Position numbers and translations under genes: made by a program | The notes under the pieces: model-generated | Told to the model about the DNA's origin: nothing | Seen by the model: only the letters and a program-made list of their open reading frames with translations | Database searches by the model: none | Part shown: positions 1-12,338 of the stretch, piece by piece | Layout of the letters: each line of letters starts with the position of its first letter | Numbering within the stretch: position 1 is the stretch's first letter | From: Wuchereria bancrofti | Taxonomy: Eukaryota > Nematoda > Chromadorea > Rhabditida > Onchocercidae | Assembly (NCBI GenBank): GCA_005281725.1 | Contig: SSBO01000007.1 | Location: 1,990,402-2,054,401 of the forward strand | Reading direction: 5' to 3' | DNA length: 64,000 nucleotides

Positions 1-1472
1 AAGGAACAGTTCACCTAAAGTGATTACAATATTTTATATTACTAATCTTTTTATCTACTTCCTTTCTTACTGTCTTTTCAATTTTTCTTATCTCCCCTCA
101 CTATTTCTTACTTTTCTAAATCGTTTAATTCTCGTGGAAATAAATTTCGGAGATTTCTTACAAAACATACTTTCAGCAAAATTAAATTTTCTGCATTGCA
201 GAAAAAACCAAATTTCCCGCATTTCAGAACGGCCCTTTAGTGGAGACAGTACAAATCTATCCTTTTGCTACGTCAAAACTGACATTCTTCAAATCATGCA
301 AAGTAAAATATCAAATACCAAACTATTAACCTTATCCTTTTCAGTTCCATAGATAGATGCGAGGTATTCGGCTCCTGACATATGATAATTTGCCATGATT
401 TCTGTGAGTACTACCTGAATTACTTTTAATAACAACTTATGGTCACTCTGTCCTAATATTACCTAAGTCACCGCTAAGAAACCCAATGCCAACATACGTA
501 CGGGACTCTAATGCCACACACGCACAACTCACAACCTACCAAGCCTACCATTCTCGTGTGCACTTCTCAGGTTCATGGCCGGATAGCGAAAGATCAATAC
601 CACAAAACCTAATGCAGTACAGCCGGAGAGCAAGAAATCAATGCCGCGAACCGTAATGCAGTACAGAGAATGATTACGGAACTGGTTGCTAACTTACTGA
701 AGGTGAGACTTCATAGTGCGGAGAATAGCTGGACTGAATAGTATGAAAGCGCAGTCTCAAACACATTAACAGAGATGGTCCCATTGAAAGCACCTTCAAT
801 TACAATGTCCGACTGCTCGCTCATTCCTGGACATGCACCACCTTGTCCGTACTGCTTGAGTAATCTCGACAGAATTGTCACCATCCGAACGAATATTGTA
901 GTATTCTTATCTACGCATTTTACCATTGTTATCATTTTCCTTTTGTTTCTTAGTTCAATAATTTCTCATTCTCTTCGCTACTTTTCTTGTTTTTCGTACA
1001 TTATCATCATACTATATCATCAACTATTCCAGTCAAATTTCTATCACTTTAACATTTTTTTCCCCTGAAATCGTGCAGTTATATCAGTGTCAAATGGCTG
1101 TATTTTCTGTTGTCATCCGGTTATATCAGATTTCCGGACTATCTTTATTATGCTAATACTTTGCTGTATCAAGAATATTCCACATAGCATCTTGCTAATT
1201 TTTTTTGGACCGAATTTCATTTCCAGCCGTCATATTAACACGTTTACTGTATATTGTTAGAGTAGAAGTTATTGTTTAAGAAATCATTGCTTCGTCTGCT
1301 TCTACGGAATGGCGAGTATCTCCTCTTTCGTTGGAGGAATGGAAAATTAGTTTCGATGAATTTCCTATGTAACGTATACTGCGTTGATAGTAAATTTCGA
1401 TTTTATGTTTTCCTTTTCAACATTGATTTTTATATGCTGATCGATGTGTTGCTTACCAGTGAAAAAGTGCGT
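1..1472. other. Left flank, no confident gene
   Basis: No protein-coding exon was recognised. About 480-930 is less AT-rich than its surroundings, carries an imperfect 44-bp tandem duplication (578-665) and has overlapping open frames on both strands (775-1068 + and 711-935 -), neither resembling a family I know. The 1272-1460 stretch is open in frame with the first nucleotidase exon and might include 5' coding or UTR sequence, but it is hydrophobic and low-complexity, so I did not include it in the gene. Confidence 0.5.
578..665. repeat. Imperfect 44-bp tandem duplication
   Basis: Two adjacent units, 578-621 and 622-665, both begin GCCGGA.AGC and end TAATGCAGTACA, with scattered substitutions between. 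It lies in the less AT-rich patch at the left end of the window. No gene or known element is associated with it. Confidence 0.7.
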
Positions 1473-3556
1473 ATGCGCGACTCGTCTGCCGTAGAACAGA
1501 AACTTAACCAGATTATCAGTGCTGACAAGGATAAACTTTTGGTGAGGCTATCATTTGATATATTTTGGAGCAGTAGCTATGTTTTCATATATACATAGTT
1601 TGTATGTTTTACGCTGACAGGTTTACCTTTTAGAATCTTAGGATTTCTGTTTCAAACTTGACTTTATCTCATTCTTTTTCTGTTTTTGTTTTTTATATAT
1701 CGCTACAATAAATTGCTATCAAGTATGTTTTGTCAATTTTGTACCTCTTCTAAAGATGCATCACTAATATTAATTTTTAGATTTTCAATAATTGACTAGT
1801 TTCTTAGGCTGTGAATTATTTGATATTTATTGATTTTCTTAGTGGATACGACACTTCATTCACATTTCTTTTTGAAAATATTCTGTTACGTAAATGGATT
1901 GATGTAACCATAATGAAGGTATTTAGGTGGTCTCAGATTTTGATTATACGTTATCACGTTTCCACGACCCTGAAGGTAAAAGTTGTTTAACAACACATGG
2001 TGTTTTTGATAGTGCTGCATGGACGGTGTCACAGGAGCTCGGTATGATTCTCGAAAGACTGAAGGAAAAATACCTTCCAATTGAGTTTGATCCACACATA
2101 ACAGTCGCTGAAAAAATTCCTCATATGGAAGACTGGTATGCTTTCTTTCATTCCCTGTACCTATATCTTGGTCTTACCCGGATCCTAATTACATTACATA
2201 TCTAAATAATAATGTGCAGTTCATTCTAGGTGGAGAAGTTCTCACGAACACATCATCAAAACTGGTTTTACGAAGAAAATGATCCAAAAATTTGTTTCTG
2301 AAGCAAAACTCGAATTAAAGTAAGTGGTAGACAAGCAACATGCGATATTTTTTTTGCTTTGGGTTGTAATAATTTCTTAAGTTTTCGAAACTGCTTAACT
2401 TATTGTGAAATACTTTGTTCTTCATTCAGGATAGTGATCAGTTTTTTATCTATTAAACTGTATTTTTTCCAGGGAAGGAGCAGAGGAGTTAATGCTAATG
2501 TTGCGTGACCATAATGTGCCTTTAATTATTTTTTCTGCTGGCATAGGGAACGTGATTGATTTTTTTTTGCGGAAGGAGCTTGGCAGGTTTCCAAGCAATA
2601 TACACATTGTTTCGAATATGATGGTAATTATAACTTCTATATTTTAAGTAGAATCACTGTTTACTAAAAGCAGGGATCCGTTCTAAGCCTTGTCATTAGT
2701 ATTCTTTACGAATCCCAGAACAAAACAACTTACATTGATAACGTCAAGTTTTCGGGTGTAGTCAACTTTTCGAATATCAATAACTGAATGCTGGATTTAG
2801 TCCGGTAGAACAGCGGCAATATCTTTTTTGAAGCTTCCAGGGATATTTTTGTAGCTTCTAATTGTTTTTTGATGAAATAACTAGATTAATTTTTTGAAAA
2901 TTATTTAAATGTGTAAAGCATTCAGAAATATGATGAAAACGATGTAGCAGTTGCATTTAGTGAACCTCTCATTCACACATTTTGCAAAAATAGTGCTGTT
3001 ATTAGTCGTTATGGGTCGTTGTTCAGTGAGATTTCATCGCGAACATGTGTTTTATTGATGGGCGACTCTCTAGGAGGTTTTCTCAATCATTTTTATTTTG
3101 AATTAATAAAAATTCAAGTGAAAGCGTTGTCTGAGTTAATACTGAAGTCCATGTTTATTCTTGACGTCAACTTTGCTTTATTTGGTTCGTGGACACTCCA
3201 GCTTCAAGTTTGAGATTATATTTTCCGATTTTTTCAGTTTCGTCTGAATTTTAGATTCGAAAATGGACGTAGGTTTGGAGTGTGAACAAGTTGCATTGAA
3301 AATAGGTTTTCTGAATTATAATGACGAAACATTACTGGCTAAATATTTGGATGGATATGATATCGTTTTGTTAGATGATCAGACTATGCACGTTCCTCGT
3401 TTGATTCTGAATTCTATATTCGAAACAGAGAGAGATGAAAATTTTTGTAAGTTTACGAATTCTTTGATCCGTGATTTTGCAATATACGAGTTATCATAAA
3501 TCATTTTTCTTATTAAATACGTTAAAATCTGTTGTGCTTCAGGTGAGGAGAGCTAA
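1473..3556 (+). CDS. Cytosolic pyrimidine 5'-nucleotidase (cN-III / NT5C3 family)
   Basis: HAD-superfamily enzyme that dephosphorylates pyrimidine nucleoside monophosphates in the cytosol. Exons read: 1473-1541, 1927-2135, 2231-2319, 2473-2623, 2926-3076, 3255-3446 and 3543-3556, about 291 aa, against roughly 290-300 for animal cN-III. HAD motif I is seen as [10 protein letters not shown], with both aspartates and the Thr/Ser. It is followed by a LKEKY..IE.DP.....EK block and MEDW, as in NT5C3. Motif II is [10 protein letters not shown], and motif III is LMGDSLGDS, formed across the exon 5/6 junction, followed by the characteristic GYDIVLLDD tail. The final exon adds only a few residues before TAA. 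The start is the first in-frame ATG after a possible acceptor at 1459; a further upstream exon cannot be excluded. My exon-3 count is one base short of closing the frame, so one boundary may be off by a base. Nothing suggests a pseudogene. Confidence 0.88.
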
Positions 3557-4490
3557 GAAAACACTTTATGCTTGTAGTATCACGAAGAAAAAATTTTGTT
3601 TAAAATTTTCGGAAGGTAGAAAATATTATGCGGTGTATTTTTTTTGCTTTGTTTTACATCTAGGTTACTTATCGATTCTTTACTTATCAATCCGCTCTCG
3701 TAGGATTTCTTTCTTTTTTTGTATATTTTGTTTTTTAGCAGCTTGTATAAATTGTCGTCTGGAATCAAAAAGCAAGTCGCACGTCTCAACAGAAGAAGAA
3801 TCGGTTGCTGTTAACGACAAAATTCCTAATTTACGATAAATCTCAAAATGCTAACTTTTATTACTAATATACTGGTATTTGGAGAGAAGTTTGACCGTTG
3901 TTCCACCGAGTGGTTTTTAACTAGTCTTGTATTGCATAGTTAATTAGTTTGTGTCTTACTGATTAAAACAGTTGTTTATCCATTCATTGCTGGTTTATGT
4001 TTTCATAGCGCTTTACCTGATTTATCTTTTTCATCAACGTGCAGTAGTATTTGACACTACCTTGGCTCTACAGTAACATTCAGATTTGTGATAATTGGTA
4101 ATCATGTATTTATAATTATTAAACGACAGAAATTTTGCTCTGTATACCTCGTATTGTGTGTGTCTCGAATAAATTTTCTCATTGAATGTGTTAATAGTTT
4201 GAAGGACTGGTTTTGTGACTTTGCTTAACATATTATACAAGTTTGCCATTTTGCGTTTTCAGATAAAGTACGGGTTTCCTAGTTTGAGGTAAACTTATTT
4301 GATAGCTTTGCTAGGATCTAAATAACAACATTTTGTGGAAGAAATGATTTGCAGATTTGAGTGTGCAGATTAAAAAATATTTGTTGACAGGAATGAGTAG
4401 TTTTGAGATTTTGTTTAAGATTCCGCTATTGCCACTCATATCCAGATTTTTCTATCTCAGAATTACAGCTTGTAGATATTTTTGGCATCA
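3557..4490. other. Intergenic, nucleotidase to NIPP1
   Basis: AT-rich spacer between two same-strand genes. Short open frames on both strands have no recognisable protein. The spacing is larger than usual for a C. elegans-type operon, so independent promoters are plausible. No clear element was seen. Confidence 0.5.
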
Positions 4491-6815
4491 ATGTCCTCCG
4501 ACGTAACAAAGGATGGAAAAAGAACTGCAGGAGCAGTTGCTCCTGCAAACAGTGTAACTTCTACATCAACGACTGCAGTACTGTCTAATGTAGGTGCTTC
4601 GGGGGAAGGTGCAGTAAATGCTATAGTCGAGTATGAAATACCTCTTTGGGCAGGGAGACCACCGAGTGGATGTCATCTTGATGTTGTAAAAGGCGATCAG
4701 TTAATCCAGGTATGTCATTTACTTGTTTTTCATGAAGTCATGTCATCATCTAATCATCGTGCAACATCAGATACTTCAGGCAAGTTCAGAAGATACTGTA
4801 TTATGTGTTGACTCCTCAACTTCAGACCGAACAAATCTTTACTGGCCATGACTAAGTTGATACCAACTCGAACAGTATGAATTATTTCCATACTGTGAAA
4901 ATTTTACTGCGAGACTTTTCTTGCTGTCGTATTTTTAACTACATTATTGTCATTTACTTGTTTTTCATGAAGTCATGTCATCATCTATCTTATTATCATC
5001 ATGGATGTTGTTCAAAAATCTTGTGTATATTATTTCAGAAATTGATGGTTGATGAAAAGCGTGCCTATTTCTTTGGACGTAATCCCAAACAATGTGATTT
5101 TGTGGTGGAACATGCATCGTGTTCCAGAGTGCATGCTGTTCTGATTTATCATAAATTTCTGCAACGATTTGCGCTTGTAGACATGAATAGCTGTAGGTCC
5201 TTGCTGTTTTCATCAGTATTTCTAGCAATATTCAAATATAAATTTAGCCTAAAAACTTATCAGATTCTATTAAATGTGACTTCATTTTTAGTTTAGTAAC
5301 ATTCCCTCTTTACAAATTATATTTTTAAGTATAAAACTTTATTTTACACTTTTCACATTTCTTATGACGTTGGTCATCATTTCAGAGCACAAAAAAACTT
5401 TTTTTCTCATTTCTTGAGGAAGATAGAACGGTCGGATAAGTCACATCAACAAGTGAATTTCTCATGTAGGGAAAATTGATTTGAAGAGCTTTTTTTTCAG
5501 GTCATGGTACCTTTGTTGGTAAGGTTCGCATTGAACCAAAGCAACCAGTTTTCATAGATATTGCCAGTATATTTCATTTCGGTGCTTCTACGAGGAGGTA
5601 CATATTGCGTGCTAAACTTGATTCGGCCAATGATGACGATGAAGGAAATAAAGATTTGCTACCAGAGGAACATGAGCTTGAGGTTGAGCACAGAGTCCTA
5701 AAGTTTTCTTTTTTTTTTTTTTTTTTTTTTGGATTTTTCATGGCCTTATTTCGATGTGTAGCTTTGGTAAAAAAATCAGAGTTTCATTCTATTTGTGTGA
5801 CGCGTTCCTTAATTAGTCTTTCTATATTGTAAAGGACCATAGTTTTCTTAATAATGTCTGGCTGGAGGAATCCTTTGACTGTTCTGATGGATTGTGAATT
5901 TCCACACCACTCTTATGGCCTTCTGTGGAATTGAATCATAATAGTCCATTCCTTTACGTTTAATTCTTTCACAAGAAGTATTATTTTGATCATATCATTC
6001 CACATTGCATTTCTTGGTTATTACATTTTTTACTGACAATCAAATAAAGCCAAGGAGAAATTAGTTGTTTGAACAATTTCCAGAACCTAACTGAGTATAA
6101 CACAGCACTAAATAGACGAATACCCGTCATACCGATTTCACTAGAAGATGCGCGGCGGAAAAAGAGGCCACGTGGAAATGTTGCATTTATTGAAGAGGAA
6201 ACCATTATTAATCCAGGCAAGTTTACAGACTATTTTATAAAGCAATTTGCAAATTCGAATAATTTAATATTGGTTTCTTCGGCAGTTGTTTTCAGAGTAA
6301 TCAATTGTCGACTTAATTTAAATATGGTTTTCTCTTATTTAAGAAGATATTGATCCAACAGTAGGACGTTTTCGAAATTTGGTTGCTACGGCAATAATAT
6401 CTACAAAACGGAAATCTTTGGATGAAGGGACTGAGCAAAGAACTAAAGAAGGTCCTACACAAAAAAAGATTCTAAGGCCTGGACGCGTGGATGATTACAA
6501 AAATGCAAGGTAAATGTTTTTTTTTTTTTTCTTTAAGCTTAATATTTTTAACCGATTGTTTTCTACTTAAATGTATTGCTGTTCAGATATGTACAGCCAA
6601 TGATTTCAAGTTTGTCAATTGTTATGAATGCTGCTCCGGATTTGGAGTTATATGCGAAAAGTTTACCGGAACCTACCTCTGGACATGTTGGTCCTTTCGT
6701 TCAGGGAACGCATCGAATACACGACGATGAAGATGGTGATGCACCACACAAGAAGAAATATGCCAAAGAATCATGGCCAGGCAGAAAATCGAATCAGAGC
6801 CGAGTTCTGGCATAA
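4491..6815 (+). CDS. Nuclear inhibitor of protein phosphatase 1 (NIPP1/PPP1R8)
   Basis: Nuclear FHA-domain scaffold that binds and redirects PP1 and spliceosomal partners. Exons: 4491-4709, 5039-5192, 5501-5682, 6084-6216, 6344-6509, 6587-6815; 360 aa, against 351 in human. The family block WAGRPPSG.HLDVVKGD (about residues 52-70) precedes the FHA domain (about 74-150), which shows FGRNP, CSRVHA, HGTF and the final FGASTR. NLTEYNTA..RRI starts at residue 186. The PP1-docking RVxF element reads RGNVAF, keeping the essential Val and Phe (218 and 220), and runs into EETIINPEDIDPTVGRFRN. The C-terminus KKYAKESWPG matches the family's conserved end. The N-terminus (1-50) is a Ser/Thr/Ala-rich extension. 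The intron at 6217-6343 needs a GC donor (CCAG|GCAAGT). A 22-T run (5709-5730) begins the intron after exon 3. A candidate AATAAA overlaps the stop codon (6815-6820). Confidence 0.93.
5709..5730. repeat. Poly-T run in NIPP1 intron
   Basis: Uninterrupted run of 22 T, 26 bases after the exon ending at 5682. It is a likely slippage-prone locus. Its exact length should be treated as uncertain in an assembly. Confidence 0.8.
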
Positions 6816-6820
6816 ATAAA
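6815..6820 (+). terminator. Candidate poly(A) signal overlapping the NIPP1 stop codon
   Basis: AATAAA uses the last A of the TAA stop. If used, cleavage about 10-20 bases downstream would give an extremely short 3' UTR, which is tolerated in nematodes. A second AATAAA-like site lies near 7273 (ctgaataaaactg). Confidence 0.4.
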
Positions 6821-7615
6821 CACTTTTAGTATAATTGTTGAGTAAAGTGAAGTAATAAGCCTGTTTAGCACTTAATATTTTAAAATTTAAGTTTTTTTTT
6901 GTTTGTCGTAATTTAGATTCAAGAAAATGTTTTTGAATTAGCCTTCGTCAGGTTTTTCAAGTTAGACGCCAGCTTTTGTCCTTCTTTTTCTCCAAACTGT
7001 GTTTTGCATTAACGGATCGTTCACTACTTACAGTATTACTTTTTACATTTTTACGATATCCACCATTCTAAGCACAGTTCTTACAGACCAGTAAATAGCT
7101 TTTTTTTCTTTTAAACACACCAAATGGCAGCCAAGTTTCAGTTTTTGTTCATAATGCATGTAAAATTTGTCCAACGAATGCATTGTTAATTTATTCAAAA
7201 TATGCCTGGTAAAATGAACTTTCCGAAGTTATGGTGCATTTTTTATGAGTTAATTGATTTGTAATACATACTGAATAAAACTGCTGATGATATGTTTTCC
7301 ACTATTTGCGTGCTTTAACATCTTCAAAATTTAGTTTTCCGCTAATTTTGATTATTACTTCTTGAGGGTTGCTAATTTTTATATCTTAAAAAACACTATA
7401 TGAGAAAAATTGCGAGGGGAGTGGACGTTTGCTCTTTTAGATATGGTTAAGGATACAGAGTGTAGAGAGTTAAAATTTAAGATTGGGATGGACTGAGACT
7501 GATATCTTTATCTGTGAAATGTGTGTTGGGAAGATTTTATCTTGTTTCGAGATGGTTGTTAGAGATTGTATTTTTTTGTTACAGATTATATTTTTAAAAA
7601 GTTCAATTTGCGTAA
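6821..7615. other. Intergenic, NIPP1 to NELF-C/D
   Basis: AT-rich spacer of about 0.8 kb. No coding sequence or repeat was recognised. The acceptor-like 'tgttacag' about 30 bases before the NELF-C/D ATG may be a 5' UTR or spliced-leader acceptor. Confidence 0.45.
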
Positions 7616-10600
7616 ATGGAAGACCCGGATGATTGCGGGGACGATGATGATGAAACAAATGAAGAAAGGATAATGCTGCTGGATCACTGCATGCGGCATC
7701 TTAGTCGTAAGTTCTTCAAACTGTTGTGTTTAAGAAAAATGACCTGAGAGTCCAGAGTAGTGGGTGAAGCTTTATATTATCATACATCTAATTAAAATTG
7801 CGAAGCTGCTTATCCTAGACCAGAAATTGGCACAACTATGTGTCTTTTCTTTATAATTTTTTTTTGAATTTATCAGTTAATTTAAAATTAGTATAAGTGA
7901 ATGTCAGTTTCCAGTTCCCGATTTCGTTATGGAACCGCAAATAGTTGGTGTTTTGCAAACATTTTTTCGTTGTGGTGGAGACCCGGAAACAGTTGTCAAT
8001 TTACTTTCTGAAAACTACTGCTCACTAGGCCAGGTAAAAAGTCAATTTGGATGATGGACAGTAGATATATTAATAAGTAATAAACAGTCTATGCGAAAAA
8101 ATCGTCCATATGGCACTGACATATGAAGAAATTACGAAATAAATCATGCTTTAATAATTAGGTGAAGAAAAATGCAAGTGAACAATGGACGAAGTCTTAG
8201 TGACTCGTTTCTTGTCATCCGTAGCAGTAAATAAGACTGTTGTAAATTTGAAGGTTGCATTACAAAGAATCGTCTCGAACGTTTTTTTTAAAGCTTTGTA
8301 ATCTAATCGGCGACTGGTTGGCGGATTTGGAGGGTAGTCGAGCGACAGTAGACGAATGTTTCGAATCAGCATTGAGTGCTTTAATTGTAAAGCATTTTCA
8401 ACCCGAATTAGCGGACAAAATATTTGAAGCAGAAGGTGTTGGCATTGAATGGCTACCTGAATTGATCTCTCACAAGTTAGTTGTGCTTTATATATCTGAC
8501 TTGTTAAAATTTCGTTTTTTAGTGATAAACTCACTTTTCAACATAAACTTTCCAGTGAGTAGATATGCAATAATAAAGCAAAGCGTGAAACAAGATTTCT
8601 TCAGTTTTTAGTCTGAATCAATAAATCATTTCAGTAATGAAATCTCAAAGAAGTAGGTAAGTAGGAAATTTTTGAAGTAAGAAATCACTTCAAAAATATA
8701 AGATTTACTTAGATTTTTTCCAGACCTTGGCGGAGGTTAATTTATTCACTTGCTGAACAATATCCTCACTGTTTGATGTTAAATTTTGCTGTAAAATTAA
8801 TATCAGATGCCGGTTTTCAACATGAAATTAGTAATGTAAACACTGCAGCTCAACAGGTAGAGTTTCTCAATATACTTTTAATTCGACGGTTTTTATGGAA
8901 GTATTTGTGGATTTTACAAAGTTTTTTGCTATATTGTCAGTGTTATAGTTCAAGAAAAGTGTGCATTTACCTTACTAGTTTTCCAATCCTAATTTGAAAC
9001 AAGTTTTTGGAAAAGATATTTGTTTCATAAAATTAATTAATATCATAATATTTTAACTTTTTATTTCAGCTTGAAATTTTTTCGCGAGTAGTTTTATTCA
9101 CAATTGATGCTGTGTTTCGTGAACATCGGCGAGGTCCGATGACAGAAGCTTATGAAAATGCTCTTGCGGAGCTTGTTCGAGTTGTTTGCCACAGTGAACA
9201 CACATATCTATATACACAAGCGCTATTACATGTTATATGTGAAGAAGTACTTTTTGATTTAATCAATATTTTTGCCTTGTGTTGGGAATGCTTTTGTTAC
9301 CAATATGTTCAGCGTATTCATATATGTGTCTCTATGAGCTGGAAAAGCACAATCCTGTTAAATGGCCAAGATGTTGTGAGATAAATTATGAACTGCTTAT
9401 CAACCATTATTAAATTAAACGTATGAGTCTTTTGGAAGACTCACGTAGGCCAAATCAGGCTTATGATGCATCAACACCAGAAGGTATTTTAACTTAAATG
9501 ACTGAGTCTTTGGAAATTTGATACTCTTAATTTACTTTATATATTTACTAGGAAACCGGAATGGCTTCTGCTGCTTGTGCTCATATCTCTCAAGTGCTTC
9601 GTATGGAAGCACATGATCGTGAACAGGACACATCAGCGTTACACATTGCTTTGAAGCAATCACATGAAGAACAGATTACATTAAACTTATTACAAGCAAT
9701 GCATACAATGATTAGCAAGCAGTGTTTGAATCCTGCGGATATCACACAGTTGTATCAGGTCAACCACTCTTCCTTCGAAACACTTTCACAGAAATATAGC
9801 TTTGTTGCTCAGTTCTCATTAATTTACAATTAGTTTGGTCCCCTCTCATTTTCCATTTTTATTACTTATACAATTAAATGACTATTTCTTCTCTTTTCAG
9901 CAATACGTTTCGTCAAATCCGCCGCCAGTTGAGTTAATTCGAGAGCATTTCTTTGTTGATATGTTAACTGATTCACTTTTCGCATATGAAGGTATCAAAG
10001 TTCATGTTGATCATCGACCGAAGTATGTCTACTTGTTGGCATATGCATCATGTGTTGGTGAACAGAAGACGACTACCGGCCGAGTACAGAACCGACATGA
10101 ATTGAACATGACTCGGGATACCATCGAGCGAATAGTTAATTTGCTAGAAAAGACAGATGACCTTATGAAGGAAATGAAATCACTGTTATATGCAGTACGT
10201 CTTCCTGTCATTGCCGCAGGATTATTGTATTATTTGCGTGGAAATCTTTTAAGCGATGAACTTATCAGTGAACCGGAAGCGGTGCATTTTGTATTGCTTG
10301 ACCAGATTGCTACAACACATCCTAATTTACAATTAAGGTATTTTTTGAATACCTTTTCTACAAATCTAGTCTTAGTCTTGTTTCCAACCTTAGTGATATT
10401 TTTAAAGTTTCTTAAAGTACTAGTTGACTAATGTGACTTTTTTTGTAAGTATTGGATGACAGCCATTAGTAATAAGTTCTACATGCTTTGTAGTATTTAG
10501 ACTGTTTCATGTAACAACTGTTAACAGCACAGTAATATTGTTACTTTTATAGCTTTGTAGTTGATGAAATCGTACATAGCCGCCTTTCCACCTGACAAAT

Positions 10601-11197
10601 TGATAAATTTTTAGAGTTTTCCGAATCCTATGTGAGCTGTATGACAGACAGTCAATGATGAATGAAGCTGCTGAAGTTATTATGGAAAAGCAGCGTAGTA
10701 TAGTCGACCGCTTCGTTCATTTATTATCAGTTGGTTTGGCCTTACCAGTTGTTGAGAAAATTAACAAAATGTTTCGTGATGGTCAAATTGACATTTCTCT
10801 TGTCAGGTAATATCTTCACTGTTTTTAATCCGAGATCTTTTTTGGTCGTTTGATTTCTATTCAGAAAGTATATCAGGCTACATCTCATTGATTACATGGA
10901 AGTTTGACTCTTTTTAATCTCCATTCTTGCTAGAAAAAAGTAAAAGAAATGAGCGGATTTTTTCCTAAATTAAGTTCATTAGAAATTCATCTTAAGTGCT
11001 AATTAAAATCCAGGTATTTCGCGACTGAAGTTCTCGAGATTGTTGCTCCACCATATTCGGAGGACTTTGTCGGTGTTTTTCTTCCAATCGTTTCAAATTC
11101 AGAAATTTTCGACCAAAACATTAGTGACAAAATCCCCGCCGCAAAAGAATTCATTGATCATTGCACTCCTCTGACTACTGAAGTTAGGTCATCGTAA
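7616..11197 (+). CDS. Negative elongation factor C/D subunit (NELF-C/D, TH1)
   Basis: Subunit of the four-part NELF complex, which with DSIF stalls RNA polymerase II just after initiation in the nucleus. Exons: 7616-7706, 7915-8033, 8294-8475, 8724-8856, 9070-9246, 9552-9758, 9901-10337, 10615-10806, 11014-11197; 573 aa, against 590 in human, closing in frame. The match runs the whole length: an acidic N-terminus, then DFVMEP, LLSENY (about residue 62), [65 protein letters not shown] and, near the end, [19 protein letters not shown] followed by AAKEFIDHC. An open patch at 9421-9483 between exons 5 and 6 is not needed: joining [10 protein letters not shown] reproduces the family spacing. The only Met that opens into this frame without a stop is at 7616. 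The gene looks intact and functional. Confidence 0.94.
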
Positions 11198-12338
11198 GCT
11201 TAATTTCAATAGTCAGTAATACCGTCATTACTCGCAAAAAGAAAAACTTTCTTTTGTGAATTGGAAAGACCAGCCAGAAGAACAGCAAGGAAATCTTTCT
11301 TATGCTGAAAACGTACACTTCAATAAAATTCAGAAAATGTCAAACAACAGGTGAAACTGAGCATTTTTTAACTGCAGCATGCTGTAGATTTCCAAAGTTG
11401 TTAACATGGCAACGTGGTATTAGTTTAGAAATCTCGATCTCAAAGTTATCTGGCTTTTGATTTTCGCCAAATTTCTAAATGTTATCTAAAAGGAAATTCA
11501 AATTGGAGACGTTCGGCTATGTCTTTTACAATATTGTCAGAGCTATCCAGACTTTGCATACTTATAGGACAAAAGTGGATGAGACATTCCTTATATCCGT
11601 AGCACATCTGTTTAATCATTTGTATCAGTCAAACTGTTGATTGCATTGCTTTGTAATTTTAACTGTTTTACGCACGTTTCTAGATTTCTAATTTATTGAA
11701 TCTTTACAGTCGATAAATCTTTTATGAGTCATTTTGGGAGCGATAAAAACGCCAACATGATCAGCAGTTAGTATTTCTAATACCACCTTAACGTTGCTTG
11801 GCGATTCTATAACTTAAAAGTCCTTTGCGATTGTTTACTAATTTATACTTTGGTAAATGGAAGTAACGTGATATCTTTATTATCTATCTCGCATCTAACG
11901 ATGTTTTGGCTGTTTTCGGTCATAGTGAAGTGAGTTTCGAGAGACTAATTATTATTGCAGTGCTGTTGCAGTTCATTGTGTAATCATCTTGAAAATTGCA
12001 GTCTGAAAAACCCTCGATATAAGAGAGGCAAAAAGTAAATCTGGAGATTTATTGGGTTTAGTAAAAACATTTAAGAAAACACAATTCACTATTTGCATGA
12101 ATATTATGCAGTATAAATACCGTATAAATACACACAGGCTCCTAATAGGTTTTATCAATTTTTGGTGTTCTGATTCACTTCTGGTGGTGGTCTATGTTTG
12201 CTAAAAATGTTTTTATTAGAGGTCAGAAGGATTACACACCGGATTCAATGGTAATTTACACTATTAAAAGTTCTCCATACAAAAGCACGATTGGTGAGTA
12301 CATCTTCGCGAATCTCACTTAAAAGTCATCATGAACGA
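11198..12338. other. Convergent intergenic region, NELF-C/D and MnSOD
   Basis: About 1.1 kb between the 3' ends of two converging genes. It should hold both 3' UTRs. No coding sequence or repeat was recognised. Confidence 0.45.

Noticed and set aside
20..352. Open frame near the left edge
   Set aside because: Low-complexity Phe/Leu/Ser composition typical of AT-rich non-coding DNA, with no family resemblance.
9421..9483. Open patch between NELF-C/D exons 5 and 6, at first sight an extra exon
   Set aside because: No acceptor/donor pair gives consistent phase, and joining the neighbouring exons directly restores the family alignment.
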